The translations under genes were made by a program, and so were the position numbers. From contig FN649746.1 in NCBI GenBank assembly GCA_000310025.1, forward strand, positions 2,726,797 to 2,790,796: DNA of 64,000 bases. Reading direction: 5' to 3'. This DNA is from Ectocarpus siliculosus. Lineage: Eukaryota; Sar; Phaeophyceae; Ectocarpales; Ectocarpaceae. Under the pieces are notes generated by a model. It was not told the origin of the DNA. It saw only the letters and a program-made list of their open reading frames with translations, and did no database searches. Below are positions 1 to 11,000 of the stretch, in pieces; positions within the stretch are counted from its first letter, which is position 1; each line of letters opens with the position of its first letter.

Positions 1-440
1 AAGCCCCCCCCCAAGAAAGCACATGCAACACCTACTCACGCTTGCTTGGCAGCCAACACCGACAAGCTTGCGCCCTCTGTGGCTCACATTGGGCATCGTT
101 CTCCTATCCAGGTAGGTCCATGCCTCTCTGAATAGAAACTAAATGCCCGTGAGGCTTTTGCGTCTGTGCAATTGTTCTCGTGTCCTGGGCTTGGTCAGTC
201 CAAAAACGTCTCCGGGGACCCGGGGATATGTTTCTCGATGTTTTGTCAGCACGCAGGAGCCATCCAAGCACTATATGCGAAACCCTTCGTGGCGGCCAAT
301 GCTCCTGAGAATATCCGGGACGAGTCCCCATCTAAATAGAAGTACTACAAGCTGGGCCAGCCAAGAAGCTCTATCAAACGGTATGGCCTCGTAAATGATC
401 CTCTACAACACCCAAGATACTAAGGAAAAGTGAGGATATC

Positions 441-708
441 GCGATTTCCCACGCGGTTTTTACGAATCAGAACCTGCAATTTTGAGACGGCATCCGCATG
501 AGTACAACAAAAAAACAAGCCACTGCACCATTTGGATTTTTGTTTTTGTCACTTTGTCCCAAAACAAATATTCCCATATTTACAAAAATAGGGGTAACTC
601 ATGAAAAAAAAAAATCCAAATGGCGCAGTGACTTCTTTGTTTTTGTACTCATGCAGATGCCGTCTCAAAATTTCAGGTTCTGATTCGAAAAAACCGCGCG
701 GGAAATTC
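441..708. repeat. Fold-back (MITE-like) inverted repeat
   Basis: Two arms of about 100 bp are near-perfect reverse complements of each other: the left arm runs from about 441 to 542 and the right from about 610 to 708, with a roughly 70-bp AT-rich spacer. Both arms carry the same landmarks in mirror order: a GCGCGG/ACGCGG block, TCAGAACCTG, TTTTGAGACGGCAT, GCATGAGTACAA and CCATTTGGATTTTT. The arms differ at scattered positions, as in an old fold-back transposon or MITE. Nothing coding is supported inside it. I could not identify a target-site duplication with certainty. Confidence 0.75.
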
Positions 709-1723
709 GGTCCAACCGTGAAATACGCGTCGTGGCTGGACCAGCTTGTATGTTCCCAAACCTCGGTTTTCAGTTCAGTGCTCAAGGAGTTGCCGTAAAC
801 GTTTTGAATGCCGAACCCAATTTGTCGTCAGCTGTCCTCGCTAAGATCACGAGAGCCAAACTCCTTTCAGAGCGGGCCATGCTCGTACCATTTCCTAACA
901 ATGTAACTTACCTGAGGGGAACCCTCTTGAGATAAACAAAGGCGGTTCTCGGGCCGCGCTGACCCCCTTGTCGCTACACCCCATCGCAGTCGCAAGTGGA
1001 AACCCAGCCCTTCGTGTCCTCCCCGCCCGCCGTACTGCTCTTTAGAGGGCCGTCGGGATTCACTTTGCGATTGTTGCCGAGAGCACCCTAGCACCGCGTA
1101 GGGCCTAGGAGGCGGGGTCAGCGGGGGAAAGAAGGCCTGCGTGTGCACGTGCCGTGTTGCTGAAACTACCTGCGAAGTAACCGGTAGCGAGAGGAGGGAT
1201 CGCGCCAGGGCGAGGAGATGGATGACCCGTTCATGGCGCATTCGGGTGCCCCCGCGTAGACATGTAGACCCGTTGCCAATCGAGTCGCCGGTTGGGTAAG
1301 CAACCACTATCCTGCTTCAGTGACACTTGCTCGTGGGATGATTTCAGGTTGCCGAGGGCACCGTTGCTGAAATAAGAAACCTTTTCACAACAGATAAATA
1401 AAAGGCAAAGTTTGTTGTCGTCATGCTGGAAAAGGCAAGATAACTGGGAAAGGGGCCATGGATCTGGTTCTCATCCTGTGCAAACCTTGATGAAGAGGTG
1501 AGAAATGAGTTTCGCGTTTATCGCATGGGGGGGGAGCGAGTGGATACGGCGGGACGGAGTAGGGATTGAAGAACGAGGTCGGGCAGCACGATTGTTCGAG
1601 GTGCATCAATGCTCGACGTACCTCCTCGGGGCCCTCCAAGCCATCGCTGGGGACGCCATCTCTCCAGGAAAAGCGATGCCGTACATTGTACCAATGGCTC
1701 GGTTTCACGTCGGTTACCGATAC

Positions 1724-1884
1724 CCATCCCGCTCGGGCGGTCGATCCGCCATCACCGGCCCCCAAGTCACCCTGCCAGGAGGAGCACGCTGTTGGGCTTG
1801 GGGACGACGACATTGAACCGGTGCTTCCCGCTGGTGCTCCTGGCGATCGCTCGTCTTGAGAAGGTGGGGATACACTAACGGGAA
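1724..1884 (-). CDS. Possible exon, Pro/Ser/Gly-rich, unknown product
   Basis: On the minus strand a pyrimidine-rich acceptor (CCCTTTTCAATCAACAG) opens a 161-bp segment that ends at a GTATCG donor. Read in phase 1 it encodes about 53 residues rich in Ser, Pro, Gly and Ala, with no stop. No domain is recognisable and I could not link it convincingly to neighbouring exons, so it may be an internal exon of an unidentified gene or a chance open segment. Confidence 0.25.
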
Positions 1885-3159
1885 CTGTTGATTGAAAAGG
1901 GACGTGAAACACAGCAGTCGATGGTTATCCTGAAAAATCAGCACCAGATCTTGGATGAATAAACGATTTTACTAGAAAACGCACGAGCTTGCTTGTAACG
2001 CCGAGTTCGTGTCGCAACTTGCAATATCCGGCCATAAAACGGTACATTCGATTTCGCCGCTAGCAGTAGCATAGGTCAGCCGCTGGCAGTGCAAACCTAT
2101 TAAAACTAACCAAATTCGTTCCTCTTGGGTGGACGCCGGACGTGGGGTACGTATGCTACCAAGAGTCACCTCGGTGAACCTATTGATCAGTTTTGCCGGT
2201 CACTCGTAGCGACAGATGGGTCTCCCTGTCGAACAACAAAACCCATTATCGTTCCGAAGTCACTGGTCTACCCGACTCCAACGACCCATTCGCCGCTGTT
2301 GTTTGTTCGTGCTCCGAAACCCGGCGCTCACGGAGCTCTGAACGCCACTTGCACGCGAACGTATCATCTGCACGTCACTGTGACTTTCGGGCGTCCCGCC
2401 AAGAGCTACAACATCGACCCTCATACAAGCGGAGTTGCCTCATACGCGTACCCATTCATTCCTTCATCACTGTTGACACGTGCCTTGAAAGGTGTAGCCT
2501 TTCCCCTTCAAAGTTGGCTGTGCGAAGAAGGAAAAAAGGGTAACGGCGTAAGTGGATTTGAAGGGGTTTTTAATGAGGAGAGAGTAGCGGAACGTCGCTA
2601 ATCTCCCCTACCCACCTCGATAAGAATGCACTGCACGGTAAGGCCCCAACGACGTTGCAACGTTGGGGTAGCGCTGTAGCCTCCCAGGAAGGTACGGTCG
2701 GCCCTGACAAACCTGCGGCGCCACCAACAGACAGAGTTAGCGGAGATTATAACTGCATCGCAAGACGTTGGGATGAGCGTCAGCGTCACGCCAGATGAAC
2801 GGCCAGGTTTCGGTTCCACTGTTGAAGGTACCATGCGAACGGCACAGCACGCAAAGTTGTCGGTTGCAAGAGAGCATCTCGTTTTGGGAACACCTCGCGG
2901 CCACAACGTGGTATACCGAGGCCCGTTTCCCGACATTGTTGGACTCTTGTGGTGCCTGTGCCAACTCTGGGTTAGCGTGACGACTAAAGCGCAACCCAAC
3001 TGACCACGCTCGACGATGAGCCTTTCCCAGCGATAACGCAAACATTCTACTAAGAAGGCCCATATCACTCGTGGCTATGCTGAAAATCGCTGACGTCTTA
3101 GAATATGAAGTCTGACGCATAATCGGTGTTCTGCATGGAAGCGTTCCAAAATGTTCAAG

Positions 3160-3405
3160 GTGCGAAATTGTACTGCTTGAAGACAGCATCGTTCATACAG
3201 GGGCGATGGACGCTTGCCTCAATGGTGCACACGACGTCAGGTGCATCGTCAGTGTCCATCTGCAAGATCTCCACCGTCTCTGTCACCACCCGCAGCTGCA
3301 AGGCCTCCGCGGAAACCTTGGGGGCTGGAGGATCTGTAGGCACAGCGTCAAACGCCGGAAAGAGTTCAAACCAACGTTGCTTGAGAACATTTGTAGATCA
3401 TTGTT
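3160..3405 (-). CDS. Possible exon, acidic/amphipathic, unknown product
   Basis: A minus-strand frame is open from just after a TGA near 3405 to a stop near 3158. It encodes an unusually protein-like sequence that includes RWFELFPAF and KVSAEALQLRVVTETVEIL. The same frame upstream, before the TGA, contains an ATG with a short basic sequence (KAPADLGASKKNKQ). I found no splice pair that joins the two. The opposite strand is also open here, so coding status is unproven and no family is assigned. Confidence 0.25.
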
Positions 3406-5504
3406 TGTTCTTCTTAGACGCACCAAGATCAGCTGGAGCTTTGATTCTCATGGTGCTGCTACGACGACAGGCGTCCACCGACACAGAAAATGCACCTTGA
3501 GGCCACAGGAAAAATCGATCGGACCTGAAAGTCTTGTGTACTATGTGTTGTCCGTTCTAATATTACACTATTGGCACCTCGAATTTCACACTCTCGTCAG
3601 TCGTTATTCAAGCCTTAGATGCATGAGAGCGAGGCCACAGGCGTAACGTTTTTCACAATTAATCTGTGCGGGTCGTCTTGCGTGTGTGCCTGCAGACCAA
3701 ATGTCGCTCCCTCCTTTTCTCTCAGTTCCAATACCGCCACGTTCCTTTTTTGTTGAGCTCCTCTGGCAGAGCTGAGGTCGCACAAAACGATGCCCCTTCC
3801 TATGGGACCATTAATTCTCGTCCTGCGTTGGATGAGTGGCGTGATTATTGCTAGACGCGACCATTGGTCGTCCTTTCTACGCCCCCAATATAGCCAAGTA
3901 TGTATTTCTACCTTCCCGTGCCATACTGGGGTTGGAACCTGCAGCTTTGTCCACCGAAAGTTGAAGTTTCGGGCATTCTGACTCGTATATTGGCGTATTT
4001 GAACTTTGAAAACGCGGAATGTCCCACCTGTCAGCCACCACAAATCTAACATCTCGCGCTGACGTTGCAGCCGCGCGTTCTTCATCGCCCGCACGCCTCG
4101 CTCGCTTGCAGCCTCATCGGGTGGTCTCGCACCTCGTTTCCCGGTTCCAACGCGACCTCCTTTTTCTTCGCACCGTTGTTCGAACCTCGCCGTTCCTGCC
4201 GTGCCGACCCCTCCCCCACGCTCATGTGGTAGTTTACATTTTCCCGAAGTATTTTCCTTTAGCTCTTCCGCTTCGCGTCCCCGTTTTCCCCTGTTCGGGG
4301 TTGCTCTGTTCACTTTCCTGCTACCCTCTGGCGCAGCCGTTACCCCGCGAGACACATTCTCTTGTTTTGCTTCCCCCTGGCGGCCAGCGGAAGCACCCGG
4401 CGATCTATTCAGATTGCTAGCAGAAGACCGGGTGGTGTGGTGTTCCGCCTTTCCCAGGGCAGGGCGCGGGAATGATGTGGTGGTTGGACGGTTGATGATC
4501 CTAGGGGTGGCAGCGGTTGAGCTTCTGGGCATGGGCGGCGGCAATATTTCCAGCGGGATTCTAATCCACCGAAGCGGTGGTGAAAGACAGTCGCAGGAGC
4601 CAAGAGCTTGCTCCAAGCCGCCCTTTGAGGAAGGCCGGGAGCGATGGAAGAGAAATGATGTGGGCAAGCGGGTGCATAGCTCGAGTCGGTTGGCCAACAC
4701 TCCAATACCGCTCGCAGTTCTATGCATTAGCCCAGCCAACTCTATCCTACGATTAGACTATGTCCCGTTCGTCTGCTGATGCGGTCAACGATGCAGTGTG
4801 CAGATCCTACATAGATAGGTGCCGTTTAGACTGACGGCAGTACACGTCGTGAGTATCGATTTTTTTGCTGCCATTTCAGAAGCGCGTTTACATACATGTA
4901 CATGTAGTCAGACGACCAACACGGTTTGACAAATGAAAGCGTGCATCTGCAGAACGCGCCATCGTTTGGGAGTAAAGGATTTCAGCTTCAAGAAACGAAA
5001 AAAAATGAAACCCTTGACTATTTAAAGAGCTGCTGGTCCAGGACTCAACACTGAACCCTGTCGGCAATACGGCGTTGGATACCCCGCGCAGGCAACAAGA
5101 AACCAGCCTCAGGCTATGTAATACACGAGGTCGGCGTTCTGCATGTCCACACGCCCGCACCACTGAATCAAGTCATCACATTTACACGCTTCTTGGTGTT
5201 CTTCGGAGAGTAAAGATGAGGAGAGCCTGGCATGCCCTAGTCTACATAATACGTGCATCTACATCATTTACTTTGAACTACAGTAGTCTATGTAGTCTAC
5301 TGAAATTGCAGAGCAGCAGCCCCACGATTTCAACGTTTGGAACAGAATCGAATGGTTACGTGGGGTGCTGTGTAAAGTCAACCAAGGAGGTCGATTCGAT
5401 GCAACTGGCGTGTACACATGCAGTAGAGGCAACCAAATGTTTTACCGGCGGGTGGCCGGTTGTGCTCACAGCGCGGTGAGTTTGGTTCATCCACACATTT
5501 GTAC

Positions 5505-5846
5505 CTTGAACAGACCGTAATAACCACCACCATACAGAACAAGCGGGTTGCCCCCTTCTCCCTCCTCGCCTTGTTCCCCAGCTCCATCCCACACCTCCCG
5601 GTGCTCCTGGTATTGCTCTCTGCGTGGCATCCATACCACGTATCCCGCACCGCGACCATCGATATCTGTGTGCCCCTGTTGCTCCGAGCATCCGCTGCCT
5701 CGTTGCAGCAGATGCTCAAAGCCGCGAATAATGTTGTTGTACAGCTGCCTGTGTCGCATAGTAGAACCCCCATGTTGCTGTTGGTGCTGCTGTTGCTGTT
5801 GAAGCTCGCTAGGGAGTGATACCGCCGTCCCGATGCTGTGTGCCAT
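5505..5846 (-). CDS. Small poly-Gln-containing protein, first exon (unknown)
   Basis: An ATG at 5846 on the minus strand opens 114 codons, ending at AAG|GTACAA, a good splice donor in phase 0. The protein starts MAHSIGTAVSLPSELQQQQQ, has a second Gln/His tract, then YNNIIRGFEHLL, and ends in a Glu/Gly-rich stretch followed by YGGGYYGLFK. If the donor is not used, the frame stops five codons later, giving a 119-residue product. No known domain is visible. No downstream exon on the minus strand could be chosen with confidence, so the 3' end is open. Confidence 0.35.
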
Positions 5847-6630
5847 CCTTACGCATTTAGGGTGGGATGACGCCCCTGCGTGATATTAGCAGTTCTGCAT
5901 CAAGTGGGAGCTGCGTGTGGACTATGGACGTGAACTATACTGTACATGCGCGTACAGAAAAAACGCGGGGTAAATTGTTTTGTTCCCGTTCGACGAAAAA
6001 TTGTGCCCGTTGACAAGAAAAGTGTTCCCGTTGCGACCAACTTCTCATAATCGGTGTCAATCAATCGTTAAAGCCGCTACTTGTAACACCTTTTCATGGC
6101 ACGTCCACCCGACTCTCCTGATTATAGAGAGCACTTGACTGTTGAGCACCCACAGGTACATGTGACATATCTCCCAGACCGTGCGACAGGCCGAAACAAG
6201 CCGAGCCTGTGAGCACACAGTGTTTTGTCCACTTGAAGCAGACAATCAAAGATGCAAAGCGTCGCACATGTGCTGCAGCGAGAAAAGGCCCAAAGCAAGC
6301 CGGCTAACTTACAACAGCACGATAGTCCTACATTGTAAACACAAACACCGGCCCGACCGAGAGCCCATCGAACAACCACAACAATAATATACGGAGGAAC
6401 CGGCGGAAGCCAGCATGAGCAGGCCGCACCGACGAAGCAACAAGAGTAGAGACGACGCTGTCGAGGGGAAACGGCGCACACACTGCTACGCGAGGAAAGG
6501 GAATCAACTCCTCCTCTGATGATGATCTTGTAGAGATGCAGGCTGCTTGCTGTACGCAGACGATGGCACAACCTCAATACGCACAAAATGAACCAAAATG
6601 CATGCCACCTCCGGCAGAAAAGTTCTTCCT
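5847..6630. other. Intergenic stretch, nothing recognised
   Basis: No gene, RNA or well-formed repeat is seen here. Open frames on both strands are short and lack protein-like composition or flanking splice signals. Confidence 0.4.
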
Positions 6631-7850
6631 TTATTGTTTTCTTTCGAATTGCCTTGATTAATATTTCTGTGGCCTACGGAGGGAGACATCCCCCGTACCA
6701 CACGTTCCGCACGGCACAAAGCCTCTGCGGTATTCTAACGTGTCTCTGCGTCTAAAACACAAATTCTCCCTCCGAGTACTACCAGACGGGACGAAACTGT
6801 TGCACAGTAGCAGTCTCGGACGATTGAGCCTCTCAATGGTACGCACTACCATTCAGAAAACACCCAATTCGAAGTCGTGCGACATCTGCTTCCGGATACA
6901 ACAGTACAACCCATCGGGTCGTCCGATGTCGTGCATTACGCCTATATTACCAACACAGAACTGTGCGATACGCACCCTGCACGCAATTTGACCGCGAAAC
7001 GGGACGGCACAGCTCAGCCGTTGGCCTTCGTGACGCGCCGCGCGCCTAAACAATCCCCAAATCGGAGGGCTCAAAGAGTTCCTCCACCAAGGAGCACAAC
7101 GGCGAGCGCTACCTCAGAGAGACCCTAGTCTGTCTCTCGGCGGTGGCGTGCAGTACCGATAGTCAGCTGTGGCGCACTATGAAGCACTAAGTATCGTATG
7201 CCTTGCCCTTCTTGGTCGCCATGTGCCCTGCGCCGTATGGTGGGTTCATGGCGTTGCTTGCTTCCCGCTGTATCTTTAGGGTTCCCGCGAAATGATCCGC
7301 ATGATGCCTGGGATATCTCATTACACGGGAAAAAAACATGACGAAAAGCACGAGGCAGAAAAAGAAAAGAAACAACAGAAGGAAAGCGACAGGCAGGGCT
7401 GCGCTGTCGTGCAGCCCGGGTTTCCAATCTCGTGAGCATCCGAACGTAGCCGGAACAAGTTGCATGGGATCATCATCAACCCCCGAAAAGCTACGAAATG
7501 GCTACATGAGTCCAAACTTCGATGTAGCTAGCTGCTGCCCTCCTCCCGCGTGACCCTCCGACGCGGGCTGCGTGTTACACACTGTGCATTCCTCAACACG
7601 TGGCCCTAGGTCCAGTAGACACGCGTCTATCAAACTCTTCATGCAGAAGCAGTGAGGCAGCAGAATGAGAACTCCGTGAGACCTTTCTTTTGGTAAGACC
7701 CCAGAAAACCAAACCAAGACAACCCAACCAACACACCTCCGGGGCGGCACAACAAGAACCCAAATACAACCATAGATCTGGGAGATGTTCCGAATTCTTC
7801 CGTGCACAATAAACTACAGTTTGTTCGGTCTTCGACAACAAACTTTCATT
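6631..7850. mobile_element. Interspersed repeat, copy A
   Basis: This stretch shares two long blocks with 41317-42095 in the same orientation. Block 1 (about 6631-6871) begins TTATTGTTTTCTTTCGAATT and includes GGAGGGAGACATCCCCCGTA. Block 2 (about 7484-7850) includes TGACCCTCCGACGCGGGCTG and GGAGATGTTCCGAATTCTTC. The two blocks are separated by about 610 bp here but only about 185 bp in copy B, so internal sequence differs or was lost. The first 70 bp recur in reverse orientation at 55513-55581. No transposase, integrase or reverse transcriptase was recognised, so it is probably a non-autonomous element. I could not define terminal repeats. Confidence 0.7.
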
Positions 7851-8036
7851 TCCGCGAACCGACTCGCCCCCGCTACCAGGAAAGACTCTCGGCAGAGAGA
7901 GACCCAAGCTACTACTGCAGAGCTTGGGAACTACAGCAGTACCGCTGTCTCCTCACAAAATTAAGATCTCACGAAGGAACAAGGTTGCTGTATCGGTCAA
8001 CGCTTAGACTACATATCATTCCCTAGTCAAAATGGA
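7851..8036. other. Short intergenic spacer
   Basis: This spacer lies between repeat copy A and the stop codon of the minus-strand coiled-coil gene. It presumably contains that gene's 3' untranslated region. No clear polyadenylation signal was identified. Confidence 0.3.
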
Positions 8037-11000
8037 CTAATACGCTTCGCCGCTGAGAGTTGACACGCTGCTGCACATCGTGGGCCCGCCGTTCAGCTCT
8101 CCAACGCCACTTTTCGAATCCCACACGATACTGTTGCTGCCAACTACCGGTCCCAGCCCAGCCGATCCTATCCCACTAATCCTACCATCGGCGCCACAGT
8201 GCATCCTGCCACTCTTCCCAACGAACAGGTCTTCTCCGACAGCAGAGTTTGCAGATGGCCGGGCTGCTATTGCTGCGACTGGTTGACTTTTAGTTGCTCC
8301 CATCGCGACCGAGGGCCCGCAGTTTCTCACAAAGTTTGTTCCAGCAGCGTCACCGGGGCCACCTCGCCGCGAGGCACACCTCCTGCTGCTACTGCGCTTG
8401 CCGTTCGCTGACTTATCAACGTTTAATCGGCGTCCGTCTTGTTGGTCGGTTTTGCTGAGTTCGATCACCCCAGACTGCGCTGTTGTTGTGGTCTCGCTGG
8501 TGCTGGTCAGGCTGGAGGTTGCGAGGGGACGCCTCAAAACACGGCAATCGGCGTCGTTCACAGTGAAGAGCAAGACCTGCGTCGGTAGAGATGCCCAACG
8601 GCACAGAGAAAGGGTGACACATAACGTTGGCCATCTTTCTTGGTTGGTCGGCCGCTGAAGCCATAGAAATGAAACACAACGGTGTAGACTACGGAATGAC
8701 ACTACAGGGACGTCGTATGTGGGAACGAGGGCAAATCGCGGAAAGTACGAGCATGTCCGACTATTGAAGGCATTATGAACACCAGGAAGGGGTTGACAGT
8801 CATGATGTTGTGCTGTTTCGAGTCTTGTTGGCCTACAGGCTGATGGATGTGTATCAATGTCCCTCGTGAGAGTTTGTCGTACTCGAGAAAACACCGAACA
8901 AACGACATTGTACCTTGCGATAATCCGGTCCCTTTGACAGCGATTCGTACACGAAACCACCACCACCAGCATGACTTCGATTCCCAGATCCCTTCTCGCC
9001 GACCACGGTATGGTTCCTCGTGCTCCATACGCAGCCGTTTCTTGGGAGTGATTCCGACCTTCTCCTGCTACGCGAACTTTTCGGCACCTCCACTTCTGGC
9101 TCACGCACTGCTGTAAACGGTGCAGCTCCTTCCTCCCCCCCTTCAACCCCTTGATCCTGTTCCTGGTTCCACGAAACTGAAACCTGGCCAAGCGGGGGTG
9201 GGGCACGCTGCGTCTCTGGCGTCTCCGATAGGCGCGCAGAAGGCGTTGTTGACGTATCCAGCTCTGTTTCCTTCTGTCGGCGTGGTGAGGAGTGAAGGCT
9301 GCGCTGCTGGGAGAAAGACGATGGCGGGGAGCAGAGCAGCGTGCCTTGACCGTCTGTCGGCCGGGCAAGCGACCCGCCTCGTTCAACGCCGTTCTTACTA
9401 GACGACGGGTTTTGCTCTTCATCGCGTTGGTGCCGTAACTTGTCGCCGCCGGCATCTCGAACACGCCCGGCCAAGGGTTCTTCCTGTTGCGCAGGCCACG
9501 GTCTCATTCCATGCGCGTCGCCGCCACGGGCGCCACCTCGGACAATAGCGCCGTGGACGATCCCACCCCCGTCTGTGGTCCGATACACCGACGACGCAGA
9601 CAGCGTAGTGGTCGCAGTGGTCGAAGGGACAGGAGATCTCGGTGGGTTTAGCATCGAGACATATCTCGACGCCGGGACTACGTGATGGCGGGCTTGTTGC
9701 TGCCGCTGTCGTTGGTGCACCTGGTGTACCGCTCTCGGGGGAGGGCTTAGGTTGTTGTCGCAGTTCTTCCCGCCCGTGGTACTGGTGTTGTGCATCGAAC
9801 CCGTTGTTTTCGCGTGATCCCGGAGCTCGCGGTACGTAAGGGTCTGGCAGGCGGCATCTCGTGTTCTCCGCCGCTTCGTTTGTCGCACGGCTGGTTCCTG
9901 TGGATTGTCCGGATGATAATTCGCAAACGTGTTCCGTTCATCAATTGCGCGTCGTAAATCGCACAACGTATTTCGGGTCCTTCAGAATGACGGTGAGATA
10001 GTGACAACTACAGATTTGTTTTCTCTGTCGGAAAATATGATTAGGTCTAAATGGTGCCGACCCGAAAACCATCGAAAATGGTGACGCCTCACCAAGAATC
10101 TCACTCACAAGAATGTCCCACGATGGAATCCCCGTGGTATGCCACCCCGACCAGATACTCGTAGCATCGTCCGGCGCTCCCGACCTGCTCCTGCCAACGC
10201 CGCGATCGCGCCCGCCCTCCCTGGACACGCCTTCCTCGTACTGATCACCAGACAGAGTGCCGCCGCGCCCATCGCGACGACGTTGTCCACGGCTGCTACA
10301 AGCGGAGGTACCGTTGCCGGCCCCGTGTCGCCTCGCCGTTCTAGTGCTTTCCCTGCTCCGTCTGGGGCCCCTTCTGGAGTTTCTTAGCTGTCGGTCTCCC
10401 ATGTCAACGCCGCTTTCGGCCCTGGCACCGCCGCCGTCCAAGGTCGCCCGTTCCGTCAAAGACGGGAAACCCACGGCTTGGGTGCGGGGGGATGCTAGCC
10501 TTGGTGTGATTGCCTGACAAAAGGAATGGATAGGATGTATGTACACAATATATTTTTTGAGAGGGGTAGAGAAATGCTGCCGAAATGGAACGAGTTCCGA
10601 ATACATGCACCACTCAGCTGATCTACAGCAGCCGTGAAGAATGCAAACCTGCGAAGCTACCGGTCGCGGGCTTCGCGAATACCTTGGTTCAACTGACTGA
10701 GAGAGGGGTCACGGTGGTAGCCATTTAATGTTGGTGTCCCAGTATATTACTGAGAAACACAAAAGAGAAGCAACCACGCTTTAAAGCGAGAAAATTGATC
10801 TGGTTCTCTGACAACTTACCTCCACGGAGATCTGCAGCTTGGACAGAAGAAGTCTCGCCACCGCTTTCAACACCTCAGCATCAATGCAGCTGGTTGTCCC
10901 TTCCCATGGTCGTTCTTCGCTGTATGCGATATCGCCGCCCTCACGGGGTGGCCTGCCGACTCCAGCAGTGTGGGGCACAATCGTAAACTCCGGCCACAAC

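Larger units (their letters stand above)
709..5504. other. Stretch with no recognised gene
   Basis: No complete gene could be assembled here. Several open stretches overlap each other on both strands, which is expected in GC-rich DNA. Two minus-strand segments have splice-like borders and are listed separately as possible exons (1724-1884 and about 3160-3405). A 374-codon minus-strand open stretch at 3615-4739 and a 192-codon plus-strand one at 4201-4779 overlap; neither has recognisable content and neither is called. Confidence 0.4.

Noticed and set aside
2125-2601. 158-codon plus-strand open frame
   Set aside because: No recognisable content, no clear ATG context, and competing open frames in the same interval.
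3615-4739. 374-codon minus-strand open frame
   Set aside because: Its first codon is not ATG, it has no domain or splice support, and plus-strand frames of 133 and 192 codons are open over the same bases.
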